A DNA stretch of 64,000 nucleotides from CAWGLW01 sp963823525 (GCA_963823525.1 CAWGLW010000004.1:62001-126000); one strand, 5' to 3'. Counted from the first letter of the stretch, positions 45,049-55,036 are shown. Notes: generated by a model from the sequence alone, not told the origin. Made by a program: numbers and translations.

Positions 45049-46243
45049 AGTTTCGGCCGACCCGGTCTACGGCGTAGGTGTAAACGACATCGGTGCTCGA
45101 ATTCAGGGCTGTCTCGGCTGAGTCCTGGATCACGCTGATGATGAAGCCCACGGCAACGACCTGCATGGATACGTCGTAGGAGATGCCGAACAGCGAGCAC
45201 GCAAGGGGCACCAGCAGCAGGCTGCCGGAAGGCACACCGCTGGCCCCGCATGCCGCAAGCGCTGCGATGACGCACAGCAGCAGCGAACTGCCCGGTGACA
45301 CGTCGATCCCGAGTGTATTGGCGGCCGCCAGGGTGAGGACCGTGATCGTTATGGCCGCGCCGGCCATGTTCACTGTAGCGCCGATTGGAATCGTCACCGC
45401 ATACAACTCTTCGCTGATCCCGAGCTTCCTGGAAAGGGCCAGATTGACCGGTATGTTGGCCGCGGAACTGCGGGTAAAAAAGGCCGTGATGCCGGACTCC
45501 TGCAGGCACTTGAAAACGATCGGGTATGGGTTCTGCCGGGTGACCGCAAACACGATCAGCGGGTTGACTATAAGCGCCATGATCAGCATCGCGCTGACCA
45601 GCAGCAGGGCCAAACTCGCGTAGCTCGCCAGCGCCTGAAGACCGATCGTCGCCACGGTGTGCGTCACCAGACCGAAGATGCCGACTGGCGCGAGACGGAT
45701 GACGTAGCGCACGATATCGGTGATCGCATCGGCAAGCGTCTGAAGATGCTGACGGAAGTTATCCGGCGCCTTCCTGAAGCCGATCCCGAGCAGGATGGCC
45801 CAGGTAAGGCAACCAAGGAAATTGCCGGTCAGCAAGGCATTGACCGGGTTGTCGATCAGTTTGAACAACACGTCGGCAAGCACGCCACCCACGGCGGCCG
45901 GCGGACTTCCCTGCGCGCCCACGACCTGGCCAAGGGCGATCGTCTGGGGGAATGCCCGACTCATCAACAGCGCGATCAGCGCCGCAGAAATCGTCCCGAT
46001 GAGGTATAGCGCGATCGTAAGGAAAGTCTTGCGCCCGTCCATCCCGGACTCATGCCGATTGGCCACCGCCGACATCACCAGGACCATGACCAGCAGCGGA
46101 GCGACGGCCTTGAGCATGCCGACGAACAGCTGTCCGAGCAGGCCCAATTGTTCACCTGCACCCGGCACCACCCAGCCCACGAGTGCGCCCAGCAGCACAC
46201 CGATCAGGATTTGCGGAACCAGGCCCAGCTTGAGAATACTCAT
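45047..46243 (-). CDS. sstT: Serine/threonine:sodium symporter
   Basis: 398 residues from MSILKLGLVPQILIGVLLG, with AGGAAGCG before the ATG. DAACS/glutamate-transporter fold with about nine helices and the re-entrant motif ITAFFTRSSAANIPVNL, then the NMAGAAITITVLT helix and GASGVPSGSLLLVPLAC. It imports serine and threonine with sodium. The last bases lie at the inverted-repeat element. Confidence 0.9.
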   Translation of the reverse strand: MSILKLGLVPQILIGVLLGALVGWVVPGAGEQLGLLGQLFVGMLKAVAPLLVMVLVMSAVANRHESGMDGRKTFLTIALYLIGTISAALIALLMSRAFPQTIALGQVVGAQGSPPAAVGGVLADVLFKLIDNPVNALLTGNFLGCLTWAILLGIGFRKAPDNFRQHLQTLADAITDIVRYVIRLAPVGIFGLVTHTVATIGLQALASYASLALLLVSAMLIMALIVNPLIVFAVTRQNPYPIVFKCLQESGITAFFTRSSAANIPVNLALSRKLGISEELYAVTIPIGATVNMAGAAITITVLTLAAANTLGIDVSPGSSLLLCVIAALAACGASGVPSGSLLLVPLACSLFGISYDVSMQVVAVGFIISVIQDSAETALNSSTDVVYTYAVDRVGRN

Positions 46244-46407
46244 TCGATTATTCGCTTCCTGTTGCGCCGCCGGGCTCTGCGGTAGGCGCGGAGTATTACC
46301 GCTTGGCGCATGCACCGCCACACCATCGCGCTCGACAATCCCTGGCGCGGGGTTTACAAGGACTCGCTCTCGCCGTCCGCACGCACCCGATATGCAAGGA
46401 ATTCCCG

Positions 46408-47037
46408 ATGTCCGCACACCCGGCTCCCCTTCTCCTGGCCCTCGTGCTGCTGGCCACGCCAACAATGGCCGCGGACGTCCCTGACGACCCAAAAGATGTC
46501 GCTCCGCTGCCGGTCGGCGCGAGCATACCGGACGTCACGGTTCGCAAACCCGATGGCAGCGATCGCCGGATCGACCCGGACACATTACTGAAACCCACGG
46601 TCCTGATCTTCTATCGTGGCGGGTGGTGCCCCTATTGCAACGCCCACCTGGGCGCGCTGTCTGCTGCGGAGTCCGACCTGATCTCGCTCGGCTACGAGGT
46701 GATTTTTCTCAGCGCCGATCAACCCTCGCTGCTCTACTCCAGCCTCAAGGATCCGGGCCTGCACTACACGCTGTTGTCCGATGCGACGATGCAGGCGGCG
46801 CGAGCTTATGGCGTGGCTTTTCGGGTCGATGACGCCACCGTCGCCCGTTACAAGACACTGGGCATCGACCTGGAGGCAGCCTCCGGACAAACTCATCACG
46901 AGTTGCCGGTACCAGCAGTTTTTATCATCGATCGTGAAGGCGTGGTCCGGTTTGTCCACGCGGACCCGGATTACAAGGTTCGCCTGTCGCCGGATACGTT
47001 GCTCGCGGCGGCCCGCGGTGTCGCGGGCACGAATTGA
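46408..47037 (+). CDS. Exported peroxiredoxin-like/thioredoxin-fold protein
   Basis: 209 residues from MSAHPAPLLLALVLLATPTM, a signal peptide cut near residue 21, preceded by AAGGAA. Thioredoxin fold of the AhpC/TSA type with GGWCPYCNAHLGAL, so a CPYC active site (Cys74, Cys77), and VPAVFIIDREGVVRFVHADPDYKVR. It probably reduces peroxides or disulfides in the periplasm. No disulfide partner gene nearby. Confidence 0.88.
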   Translation: MSAHPAPLLLALVLLATPTMAADVPDDPKDVAPLPVGASIPDVTVRKPDGSDRRIDPDTLLKPTVLIFYRGGWCPYCNAHLGALSAAESDLISLGYEVIFLSADQPSLLYSSLKDPGLHYTLLSDATMQAARAYGVAFRVDDATVARYKTLGIDLEAASGQTHHELPVPAVFIIDREGVVRFVHADPDYKVRLSPDTLLAAARGVAGTN

Positions 47038-47079
47038 CGATTAGCAGAGGCCGTGCGTCGCGGCGGCCCGGTGAGCCTG

Positions 47080-47787
47080 TCAGGTTGCCCCGAAACGGCG
47101 CGCCAGTCCCATGCCGATGAGACCGAGGCAAAGCAGTGCCAGTGTTCCGGACTCAGGAACGGCAAAACGAAAACCCGTGACGAGCCCGTAGTTATCGTAT
47201 CCGATGCCGAAGTCCGTCCATCGACTGAAGCGTCCGGGGGAATTCGCCGGGACGTCGCCGGGCCCGAGCGCCGCAAAGAACGGCCCGTAGTGACCGGCGG
47301 GCGCCCCACTGACGCGGATATCGAGCAGCAGATTACCGAGTGCCGGGTCATACAGGAACGGAGCTCCACTGATGCGCAGTTCCGGACCCGCCAGCGTGAA
47401 GCCGCCCAGCAGCGTCGCGAAAAACTGCGTGTCATCGCCAAGGTTGTTGTCAAACGCCTGGCCGCTCAATTGGTTGACCCCGGAATCGGTCACCGAAAAA
47501 AAGATGTCGAAGGTCGCAGGCAGAATCGGAGCCGCGGTGTTGCTGGTCGGATAGAAAACCAGTTCCTGTATCTGCGCCGGCACAGAAAAAGACTCGGCGC
47601 CGTAGACCTGCTGGTAACGGGTGTTTGAATACCCGTAGTAACCGGGCAGTGTGCCAAACGGAAACCCGTTCTGCCCTTGCCCATAGTCGGCTTGACCAAT
47701 AACGATCTCGGTATTCGACGCGTTGGCCTGGGCGCAATGAATTGCGCAGACGGCCGCAAGTGCCAGTATCTTCACTGAACGATTCAT
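47080..47787 (-). CDS. PEP-CTERM-like surface protein (VPESGT variant)
   Basis: 235 residues. Signal peptide MNRSVKILALAAVCAIHC, a beta-rich body with few charges (QADYGQGQNGFPFGTL, GHYGPFFAALGPGDVP) and a C-terminal VPESGTLALLCLGLIGMG followed by ARRF. The second Pro of PEP is replaced by Ser (VPES). Unlike the other PEP-CTERM gene I saw no sigma-54 consensus upstream (47788-48087). Confidence 0.88.
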   Translation of the reverse strand: MNRSVKILALAAVCAIHCAQANASNTEIVIGQADYGQGQNGFPFGTLPGYYGYSNTRYQQVYGAESFSVPAQIQELVFYPTSNTAAPILPATFDIFFSVTDSGVNQLSGQAFDNNLGDDTQFFATLLGGFTLAGPELRISGAPFLYDPALGNLLLDIRVSGAPAGHYGPFFAALGPGDVPANSPGRFSRWTDFGIGYDNYGLVTGFRFAVPESGTLALLCLGLIGMGLARRFGAT

Positions 47788-48087
47788 TTCGGTCGGCTGC
47801 CTTCTTCGCGAATCTGTCGAGCCTTGACTCGGTGGTCGACTGTGACGCCGTCGGGCTGGGATTGCGCGCGCAATTTGACTTAAGCGCAGACTAATTACCG
47901 CATTGCTGCGCCTGATTTCCCGAATTTGCGCGCTTCGTCACAGGAAAGCCCGCTCCACTGGCCGCCAGCCGGATGCCACCTCGCGCGCTCGGCAGTCAAC
48001 CGATGAGCAGGCGCGGGACTTAACACGCAGTTCAAGAGCGGCCGTCAACGTAAGCCGGTTCGTGCGTCGAACGGCTCGCCTGGAGTC
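47788..48087. other. 300-base intergenic region
   Basis: Lies between two minus-strand genes (the PEP-CTERM-like gene and the hydrolase). It should hold the promoter of the PEP-CTERM-like gene, yet I find no clear -10/-35 or sigma-54 site, and no RNA gene or repeat. Confidence 0.5.
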
Positions 48088-49269
48088 CTAATGTTTCAAC
48101 CAGCGATGCAGCTGCGAATAGACTTCCGGGTGCCCGAGCAACTCCGTGTGCCCGATCTCGTAACCGATCCACTGGCGGTCGTCAGCAAACTCCAGCGTTC
48201 GGGTCGGGTGTTTGCTCCGTCCCAGTGCGCTGTCGACAGGCACCAGACCGTCGCCGGTCAGCCTGTCACTGAGACGACCCGGTTTTCTGCCCAGCGTCGC
48301 CGCAAGCGCATAGCAGCTGACACCAGCAGGCAACGGTACGAATTCGCGGTCGACCCCGGTGATGCTGCCATGACGCAAGTCCATGATGCCCGCGCTGCGG
48401 GCCTTGCCGATCCGTGCGAAAGGCGCGACATAGGGGCTCAGTTCCATCGTGTAATCAAGCACACCGCCACCGCGCTCGAGCGGTGCACCGTGATGGGGTG
48501 TGCCGATGAAGAACAACTTGCGAAGCCGCCGAGGCCACTCATATCCAGCGGCACGCGCCTGGTGGACCGCACTTCTTGCGATCAGGCCACCCATGCTGTG
48601 GCCGACGATCGTGATTTCCTCCGGGTTTCGGGGCCACCGACCGAGCAGATCCTCCAGCAGGCCTGCCAGTTCGCGCCCGTTACTCGCGATCGGCATTCCG
48701 GTGTTGTAGCGCAGGTAAAGCGGCGCATGGCCCAGCCCGGCGGCCAGCGCCTCGGATCGATTGACACCTGCACGAGTCCAGTGTCCTTCGTTCAGGCACA
48801 GGCCATGGATGAAGATCATGACTTTTCGTTTGCCAGGTAACTGGCCGGCAACGTCCGTCGAAGCGCCTGGCTCACCGGCTTCGATCGGCCGGCCCCTGTA
48901 TCGCAGACCCATCCGGATCGCGAGCGGATTTCCAGTCCGTTCGAGATGATCGCCGTATATGCCGTTCACCACCGAAACAAAAGCGTCGCGTTGCGGCGAG
49001 GGCGCCGTCGCAGGCAGAAATGCGGCGACCGGCGCCATGCCAGCATCAAGGCCCCACCCCACGAGACGCGTGGTGCCACGAACGGTCCGATAAACAAATC
49101 CGGTCAAACCGCCCGTGTTACCGGCGCGCGAGGCACCGAGCGGCCCGTGTCCCAACTGGATCGTGTGATGCATTCTCTCGACGACGTCAGTGATGCCGAC
49201 GGTTGCATCAATGACCAGGCGCGCTGCGCCGCGCAGGTCCGAGAGTTGCTGGCGATTCAAAGTGGCCAT
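48088..49269 (-). CDS. Alpha/beta hydrolase (lipase/PGAP1-like)
   Basis: 393 residues from ATLNRQQLSDLRGAAR (ATG preceded by GAGG; a GTG 7 codons earlier is possible). The N-terminal 140 residues are helical with no signal peptide. Catalytic part: VMIFIHGLCLNEGHWT (oxyanion), EEITIVGHSMGGLIARS (nucleophile Ser), FIGTPHHGAPLERGGG, GDGLVPVDSALG (Asp) and GHTELLGHPEV (His). A GPI/lipase-like esterase of unknown substrate. Confidence 0.82.
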   Translation of the reverse strand: MATLNRQQLSDLRGAARLVIDATVGITDVVERMHHTIQLGHGPLGASRAGNTGGLTGFVYRTVRGTTRLVGWGLDAGMAPVAAFLPATAPSPQRDAFVSVVNGIYGDHLERTGNPLAIRMGLRYRGRPIEAGEPGASTDVAGQLPGKRKVMIFIHGLCLNEGHWTRAGVNRSEALAAGLGHAPLYLRYNTGMPIASNGRELAGLLEDLLGRWPRNPEEITIVGHSMGGLIARSAVHQARAAGYEWPRRLRKLFFIGTPHHGAPLERGGGVLDYTMELSPYVAPFARIGKARSAGIMDLRHGSITGVDREFVPLPAGVSCYALAATLGRKPGRLSDRLTGDGLVPVDSALGRSKHPTRTLEFADDRQWIGYEIGHTELLGHPEVYSQLHRWLKH

Positions 49270-49557
49270 TTGCGGCGCCTCGTTCTTCACTTGCCCAGTG
49301 TATCGATGACAGCTGTCGGATCATTCTGAATCGCTCGCAGCCACGCGCGCGGGTCCGGTTGGTTGCCGACGGACCTGCTCCCGGTTTCTGAGCGTTGAGA
49401 CCTCGATCGCCGGCAGTTTCTCGGAGACCCCCTGGACCCGAGGCGGCATCGACAGTACCTCACCGGCGCAGGTACGTCCCGGATATATCACAACATCGGC
49501 ACCGCGCGGGTGAAGCCCCGGCGAAACAGCCCAGCCGGGATCAGGTCGCCGGCCGGT

Positions 49558-49914
49558 TCACTTCTTCGCTTCGACGCATTCCACGTTCACCGTGACCGCC
49601 TGCCACTGCCGCGTCGCCCGCAGAACGCTCGTCGCGCGCTTGTGCGGCTTCACAAAGATGGTGCTGCGGGTCGGCAACTGCGGATCGGCCTGGTATTCAA
49701 AGTCACAGCGCACTTTGAGGTCCGTCTCGTTACTCACATTGACGACGAGAACGCCGTCATTCGCCTGAGGCTCGATCTTGATGGCCAGATCATGCAGGGT
49801 CGGGTTGACCGTGACCGAGTAAAGCTGGGCGAGCGCGGCGGGCCCCAGTAAGATCCCGAGCAGTGTCGCGAACACGCCGGTCATCCTGGTAAATCCACTT
49901 CGATGCCTGGTCAT
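49558..49914 (-). CDS. Small exported protein
   Basis: 118 residues, signal peptide ending GPAALAQ (about residue 30), then a beta-rich domain (VTVNPTLHDLAIKIEPQ, LVVNVSNETDLKVRCDFEY, VTVNVECVEAKK) with two cysteines that could pair. An AGGG precedes the ATG by about seven bases. A family with this pattern exists in gammaproteobacteria, often mis-named; function unknown. Confidence 0.6.
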   Translation of the reverse strand: MTRHRSGFTRMTGVFATLLGILLGPAALAQLYSVTVNPTLHDLAIKIEPQANDGVLVVNVSNETDLKVRCDFEYQADPQLPTRSTIFVKPHKRATSVLRATRQWQAVTVNVECVEAKK

Positions 49915-50070
49915 GGTGCTGCCCTGAGCCGTACAACAGGGAAGACGCTATGAGATCCGGATCGTGATGTCCAGTGACTCGGCGCCGCGGTCGCCCACCG
50001 CGATGGCGCTGACGGCGCTTGAGTCAGTGCATCCGGCCGCTATCCTGCTGCGAATTCTATGAGGTCTGCC

Positions 50071-50526
50071 ATGAAAATATGGGTCGACGCCGATGCATGT
50101 CCGGTCGTGATCAAGGAAATCCTTTTCAGGGCGGCCGAGCGCACCGGCGTGACCGTGATCCTGGTGGCCAATCAGCCGATACGAATAAATCCCTCCCCGC
50201 ACATAAAGATGCTTCAGGTGGCATCGGGTTTCGACGTGGCCGACAACGAAATCGTCAGGCGACTCGATGCCGGTGACCTCGTAATCACCAGTGACATCCC
50301 GCTTGCAGCCGAAGTCCTCGACAAGGGCGGCCACGCACTGAGTCCACGCGGTGAACGCTATTCGCCTGACACGATACGATCGGTGCTGAACATGCGGGAT
50401 TTTATGGACACCATGCGGGCGAGCGGGATCAACACCGGCGGTCCCCCATCCCTGAGCCAGGGCGATCGCAAGGCCTTCGCCAGTCACCTCGACAAGTTCC
50501 TGGCGTCTCGCGGGCAAAACACCTGA
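50071..50526 (+). CDS. YaiI/YqxD (UPF0178, DUF188) family protein
   Basis: 151 residues from MKIWVDADACPVVIKEIL, preceded by GAGG; the in-frame ATG four codons upstream is worse. The acidic PIN-like motif WVDADACP, VANQPI, ADNEIVRRLDAGDLVITSDIPLAAE (abbreviated) and SPRGERYS are diagnostic. Resembles a nuclease fold; function unproven. Monocistronic as far as seen. Confidence 0.9.
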   Translation: MKIWVDADACPVVIKEILFRAAERTGVTVILVANQPIRINPSPHIKMLQVASGFDVADNEIVRRLDAGDLVITSDIPLAAEVLDKGGHALSPRGERYSPDTIRSVLNMRDFMDTMRASGINTGGPPSLSQGDRKAFASHLDKFLASRGQNT

Positions 50527-50662
50527 TGCCAGCGCCGCCGCGAACTGTACAATCGACGCGCCGATCCGGCCGGGACAGATCGGCTCCTTTTGCACGGCCC
50601 ATCGCATGCTCACCGCAGCGACCCATCGGCCGCGCAAACCCAGTCACAATAAGGACCTGATC

Positions 50663-51772
50663 ATGGATTCGTCTGTATTCGCGAAGCCGGTGCGTTTCGG
50701 TGCAATTGAACTGGCCAACCCGGTCGTGATGGCACCACTGACCCGGTTGCGCAACAGCCCCAAAGGCGTACCCGGAGCGTTGGCAGCGAGCTACTACGCC
50801 CAGCGCGCTTCGGCCGGCCTGATCATTTCGGAGGCCACGGTGATTCGTCCCGACGGTGTGGGTTATCCCTGTTCGCCCGGCATCTGGCTACCCGAGCAGG
50901 TCCGCGCGTGGAGTGAGATCACGGAGGCCGTGCACCAGGCCGGCGGCAAGATAGTCCTGCAATTGTGGCACGTTGGGCGAATTTCGAACTCATCGCTGCA
51001 ACCCGGGCAGGGATTACCGATCGCCCCTTCGGCGATCGCCGCCGAAGGAATGGGGATGACCGCAGACTGGAAATCCGAGCCGTTCCCGGTACCCCGCGCT
51101 TTGCCCATCGAGGAAATTCCACAACTCGTCGCTGACTATGCGCAGGCTGCGCGCAATGCAAAGCTGGCCGGTTTCGATGGTGTGGAAGTCCACGGCGCCA
51201 ATGGATACCTGCCAGACCAGTTTCTTCAGGACGGCAGCAATCGGCGTGAAGACGCCTACGGCGGCCCGATTACAAATCGCGCCCGACTGCTGCTTGAGTT
51301 CGTCGACGCCGCGATCGGGGTCTGGGGCAACGATCGGGTCGGCGTGCGGCTGTCACCGTACGGAACGCTCAACGGCATGGCCGACAGCGACCCGATTGCA
51401 CTTTTCCGGCACGTCATCGGCGAACTCGATACGCGCTCGATAGCCTACCTGCATCTGGTCGAACCGCGCACCGGTAGTCCCGGTGCGCGGGATGAACACA
51501 TCGACGCGCCGCTGACCCGTCAGGTATTCCGGCCCTTTTTCCACGGACCGCTGCTTTCGGCAGGTGGCTACGACCGGGCGGACGCGCTGGCAGCGCTCAG
51601 CGATGGAAACGTCGATGCCGTTGCATTCGGCCGACACATGATCGCCAACCCTGACCTGCCTGAACGCCTGCTGATTGACGCGCCACTCAATCCCTATGAC
51701 CGCCGCACGTTCTACGGTGGTGGGGCTGAGGGTTACACCGACTACCCGACCCTGGACCAGGTCGTCGCCTGA
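50663..51772 (+). CDS. Old yellow enzyme / alkene reductase (NemA-like)
   Basis: 369 residues from MDSSVFAKPVRFGAIEL, AAGGA upstream. FMN TIM barrel: VVMAPLTRLRNSPKGVPG, the substrate pair HG-N in EVHGANGYLPDQFLQDGSN, RAENR-type GVRLSPYGTLNGMA and AFGRHMIANPDLPERL. It reduces alpha,beta-unsaturated carbonyls, maleimides or nitroesters with NADPH. Single gene. Confidence 0.92.
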   Translation: MDSSVFAKPVRFGAIELANPVVMAPLTRLRNSPKGVPGALAASYYAQRASAGLIISEATVIRPDGVGYPCSPGIWLPEQVRAWSEITEAVHQAGGKIVLQLWHVGRISNSSLQPGQGLPIAPSAIAAEGMGMTADWKSEPFPVPRALPIEEIPQLVADYAQAARNAKLAGFDGVEVHGANGYLPDQFLQDGSNRREDAYGGPITNRARLLLEFVDAAIGVWGNDRVGVRLSPYGTLNGMADSDPIALFRHVIGELDTRSIAYLHLVEPRTGSPGARDEHIDAPLTRQVFRPFFHGPLLSAGGYDRADALAALSDGNVDAVAFGRHMIANPDLPERLLIDAPLNPYDRRTFYGGGAEGYTDYPTLDQVVA

Positions 51773-51887
51773 GCCCGGCTGAATACAGGTCCGCGGCACC
51801 AATTCGCCCTTCCGGATGCGAACCGTATGCCAGTCCGTGTATGGTGGAGGGCCTCCGCGCGATTTATTGCAGCACTGGGAATCGCCT

Positions 51888-52907
51888 GTGACACAAACGA
51901 TGGAACCCGTCTCGCGGGTGGCCCTGAGAAGGCTCGTCGGGCCGTTTGCCCGAGCAGACAACACAAAGGCGCTCTGGCAATTGTGCAACACGGTCGTGCC
52001 TTTCGTTCTGTCGTGGCTAACGATGGTGCTTTTGCTCGAGCCTGGCGGAGGCTGGTCGCTGCTGCTGCTGCTGCCGACCGCCGGGCTTTACGTGCGCCTC
52101 TTTGTCATTCAGCACGACTGCGGGCACGGTTCCTTTTTCGAGAGCCAGCGAATGAATGATCGGGTTGGCGCACTGCTTGGGATGGTGACGTTATTCCCGT
52201 ACGCGTACTGGAAGAAGACACACGCGATACACCACCGGACATCGGGCAACCTCGATCGGCGCGGACTGGGTGACATCACCACGTTGACCCTGGCGGAATA
52301 CCTGGCCCGCGGCCGCTGGCAGCGGCTCGCCTACCGGGTTTACCGAAGCATGCCGGTATTGCTGGGTGTCGGACCCATCTACCAGTTACTCATCAAGCAC
52401 CGATTTCCGTTTGACCTGCCTTTACGCGAGTCCAGGGAATGGGCCAGCGTTTTGTGGAACGACATCGCCTTGCTGTTCGCCGGTATTTCTCTGCTGCTGA
52501 TTTTTGGCTGGCAGTCGATGCTGATCGTGCAGGTGCCACTGATGTTGCTCGCGGGTGCCGCCGGTGTCTGGCTGTTTTACGTCCAGCACCAGTTTGAAGG
52601 CACGTACTGGCAACCTCAGGACCACTGGTCCGCCGAGTCAGCGGCGATGGCGGGCAGTTCCTTTTACGACCTGCCGCGCGTGCTGCATTGGTTTACAGCC
52701 AACATTGGTTATCACCACATTCACCACCTTGCGCCCGGCATACCCAATTACCGTCTGCGCGAGTGTTTTGAATCGAGCCCACTGCTTCAGACAGCCCCGC
52801 GGCTGACCCTTTGGAGCAGCCTGCGCTGCGCGCGCCTGAAGCTCTGGGATGAGCAGGCCCAGCGACTGGTCGGTTTTCCGGCAGGCGCGGCGATCGCTGG
52901 CCTCTGA
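51888..52907 (+). CDS. Fatty acid desaturase (membrane di-iron)
   Basis: About 339 residues from a GTG preceded by GGGAA; an ATG four codons later is also possible. Three histidine boxes: HDCGHGSFF, KTHAIHHRTSG and GYHHIHHLAPG, plus VQHQFEGTYW. Four or so helices around them. This matches acyl-lipid (delta-12-like) desaturases, which introduce double bonds in membrane lipids aerobically and would complement FabA-FabB. Confidence 0.88.
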   Translation: MTQTMEPVSRVALRRLVGPFARADNTKALWQLCNTVVPFVLSWLTMVLLLEPGGGWSLLLLLPTAGLYVRLFVIQHDCGHGSFFESQRMNDRVGALLGMVTLFPYAYWKKTHAIHHRTSGNLDRRGLGDITTLTLAEYLARGRWQRLAYRVYRSMPVLLGVGPIYQLLIKHRFPFDLPLRESREWASVLWNDIALLFAGISLLLIFGWQSMLIVQVPLMLLAGAAGVWLFYVQHQFEGTYWQPQDHWSAESAAMAGSSFYDLPRVLHWFTANIGYHHIHHLAPGIPNYRLRECFESSPLLQTAPRLTLWSSLRCARLKLWDEQAQRLVGFPAGAAIAGL

Positions 52908-53476
52908 GGGCAGTTCGGTGCGCTGAACTGACCGGCCAGTCGACGCCGGCCGCGGGCCGCGGCCTCATGCGAATGGCCGGGAACGCTCGTTAGGGGCCCG
53001 CTCACGGACTCCTGCACGGACAGCCGCCCCGCTTGCCCCCCCGGTTGCCCGTCGGATGACGCGCCCCGCGACGCTCCGGAAGGTCTTCGCCGCGGGTCCT
53101 GAGGACCCCGCCATTGGCGGCTGAACGGCCGCCTGCCGGGCGTGAGTCAGACTGTAGGTTTCTACCCATTCGGCCGACCCTCGCAAGCGCCCATCCTATA
53201 CAGAAGCGACTGGGTACGGCGATCCGCCACACCGGCCACCTGATCCGGCCACGCAGCGATTGATTTTCGCCTATCGATACGTCTAACCCTTTTTCAGACC
53301 CGCAAATGCCCGTCGCAGGCTCGAATGCGACGCGCTATTGGAGTTCTGGCGTAAATGGCAGACGGATTCCCACGGGGGCTTGAGACTCCAGCGATCGGCG
53401 GCTGGCAAACACGCAGTGCCTGCCGCCGGCGGGCTATTGCGTCACCCCTGTCGGGCAAGTCAGGTGGATGGCCGCC
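52908..53476. other. 569-base region without a gene
   Basis: No reading frame here has family features; candidate frames are short and arginine-rich. It contains a cluster of hairpins (53094-53133, listed separately) and must hold the promoter of the ArnT-like operon, but no consensus promoter stands out. No tRNA found. Confidence 0.5.
53094..53133. repeat. Cluster of three hairpins, two mutually exclusive
   Basis: GGGTCC-TGA-GGACCC (53094-53108), CCGCC-ATT-GGCGG (53108-53120) and GGCGGC-TGAACG-GCCGCC (53116-53133). The second and third share GGCGG, so they cannot form together, a layout found in attenuators and switches. There is no T tract, so it is not a standard terminator. Located 344 bases upstream of the ArnT-like gene. 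Confidence 0.35.
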
Positions 53477-55036
53477 ATGAGTACCCCGGCCAGGACGATT
53501 GACGCCCCTAAAGCCGAGCCGCTGAGCGCTGTTCCAGGCGCTCAGCAGCCGGCAGGCGGTCTCTCAGAACGGGTGCTCGGTCGCTGGCGCAGCGCCGAGG
53601 GGTCGTTGCTCCTCGTGCTTGGCGGCCTTTTTATCGCCCGGCTCCTGGCGATGCTGGTCGTTCCGTTGACGGATCCCACCGAAGCCCGATACGCCGAGAT
53701 CGCCCGCAAGATGCTCGAGACCGGCGACTGGATCACACCGCAAATCGCCTACGGCGTGCCCTTCTGGGGGAAACCACCCCTGCATACCTGGCTGTCCGCG
53801 GCGGGCATGGGCATCTTCGGCGTTAACGAGTTCGGGACCCGGATCGGGATTTTCCTCGCTGCCTGTGCCCTGCTCTGGCTGCTGTATCGCTGGTGTGCCG
53901 AATTGCGCGGCCGAGCTTTCGCGCTGAATGTCCTCGTGGTGCTCGCCAGTTCCGCCCTGTTCTTCGGAGCCTCTGCGTTCGTGATGACCGACATGGTCAT
54001 GACCTTCGGCACCACGCTCAGCATGATCGCCTTCTGGCGCGCGAGTGTCACTGGCGACAGGGCCTCGGGATACCTGTTCTTTGTCGGGCTCGGCATCGGT
54101 CTGCTCGCGAAAGGGCCGATTGCGGTCGTCCTGACGGGAATGCCGATCGGCCTCTGGGTGATTCTTGGACGGCGCTGGAGCACGCTTCGGCACCTGCCAT
54201 GGGTTGGCGGCGCTGCGCTGGTCCTGGCGATCGCCGGACCCTGGTACGCGGCAGCCGAGCACAAGACCCCCGGATTCCTGCACTACTTCATTGTCGGCGA
54301 GCACTTCCAGCGCTTCGTTCAAAGTGGCTGGAGCGGAGATCTTTACGGATGGGGCCACTCCGCACCGAAGGGCAGCATCTGGCTCTACGCGCTGCTGGCC
54401 TGCCTGCCCTGGAGCCTGTTTGCGCTTGCATTGATCGCCCGGCCGCGCGCCGTGCACGCTGCGTTCAGGAACGATTCATCGGGCCTTCGTGCTTACCTGC
54501 TGCTCTGGATGCTGGCCCCGCTGGTGTTCTTCACGATGGCCGCCAACATTCTCCCGGCCTACGTACTGCCAGGCACGCCTGCGGCTGCCGTTCTGCTCGT
54601 CCAGCTCTGGACGGACGTGTGGGACGGGGGCCGAACGGACGGGACCCGCCGCCCGTTCATCGTCGCCGCAGGCGCCAGCTTGCTCGGGTTCATGGTGCTG
54701 ATCGGCACGCTGGCCATCGCGCCGGAGCGGGCCGCGATACGCTCACAGAAAAGCCTGGTCCAGGAAGCCGAGCAGCTGGCACCGGGCGCCGATCTCTATT
54801 ACTGGAAAGAGCATATTTACTCCGCGGATTTCTACAGTCACGGCCAGGCCCGGACGCTTGGCAATGCGGCTCAGCTGCGCGACCTGCCAGCGAACGGCAA
54901 GCGCATCTGCCTCGTGGCACGCAAGAAGAAATTCGCGAAACTGCCGGCGGAACTGCGCCGCAGGTTCGTCGAGATCGGCTCGATCGGCCAGCACACGCTA
55001 TTTATCGGCAACAACGTCCCTGCTGAGAACTCTTGA
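53477..55036 (+). CDS. ArnT/PMT-like membrane glycosyltransferase
   Basis: About 519 residues from an ATG placed nine bases after AGGTGG. A polytopic GT-C type protein with roughly ten helices. The first loop has DPTEARYAEIARKMLETGDW and PFWGKPPLHTWL, with the acidic DPTEARY pattern of dolichol-phosphate-mannose/ArnT transferases. It should move a sugar from a polyprenyl phosphate to lipid A, another lipid or protein in the periplasm. It overlaps the GT2 gene (TTGA). Confidence 0.88.
   Translation: MSTPARTIDAPKAEPLSAVPGAQQPAGGLSERVLGRWRSAEGSLLLVLGGLFIARLLAMLVVPLTDPTEARYAEIARKMLETGDWITPQIAYGVPFWGKPPLHTWLSAAGMGIFGVNEFGTRIGIFLAACALLWLLYRWCAELRGRAFALNVLVVLASSALFFGASAFVMTDMVMTFGTTLSMIAFWRASVTGDRASGYLFFVGLGIGLLAKGPIAVVLTGMPIGLWVILGRRWSTLRHLPWVGGAALVLAIAGPWYAAAEHKTPGFLHYFIVGEHFQRFVQSGWSGDLYGWGHSAPKGSIWLYALLACLPWSLFALALIARPRAVHAAFRNDSSGLRAYLLLWMLAPLVFFTMAANILPAYVLPGTPAAAVLLVQLWTDVWDGGRTDGTRRPFIVAAGASLLGFMVLIGTLAIAPERAAIRSQKSLVQEAEQLAPGADLYYWKEHIYSADFYSHGQARTLGNAAQLRDLPANGKRICLVARKKKFAKLPAELRRRFVEIGSIGQHTLFIGNNVPAENS

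Noticed and set aside
49948..50637. 229-codon minus-strand frame over the YaiI gene
   Set aside because: The plus-strand YaiI protein is diagnostic; the other frame is a shadow.
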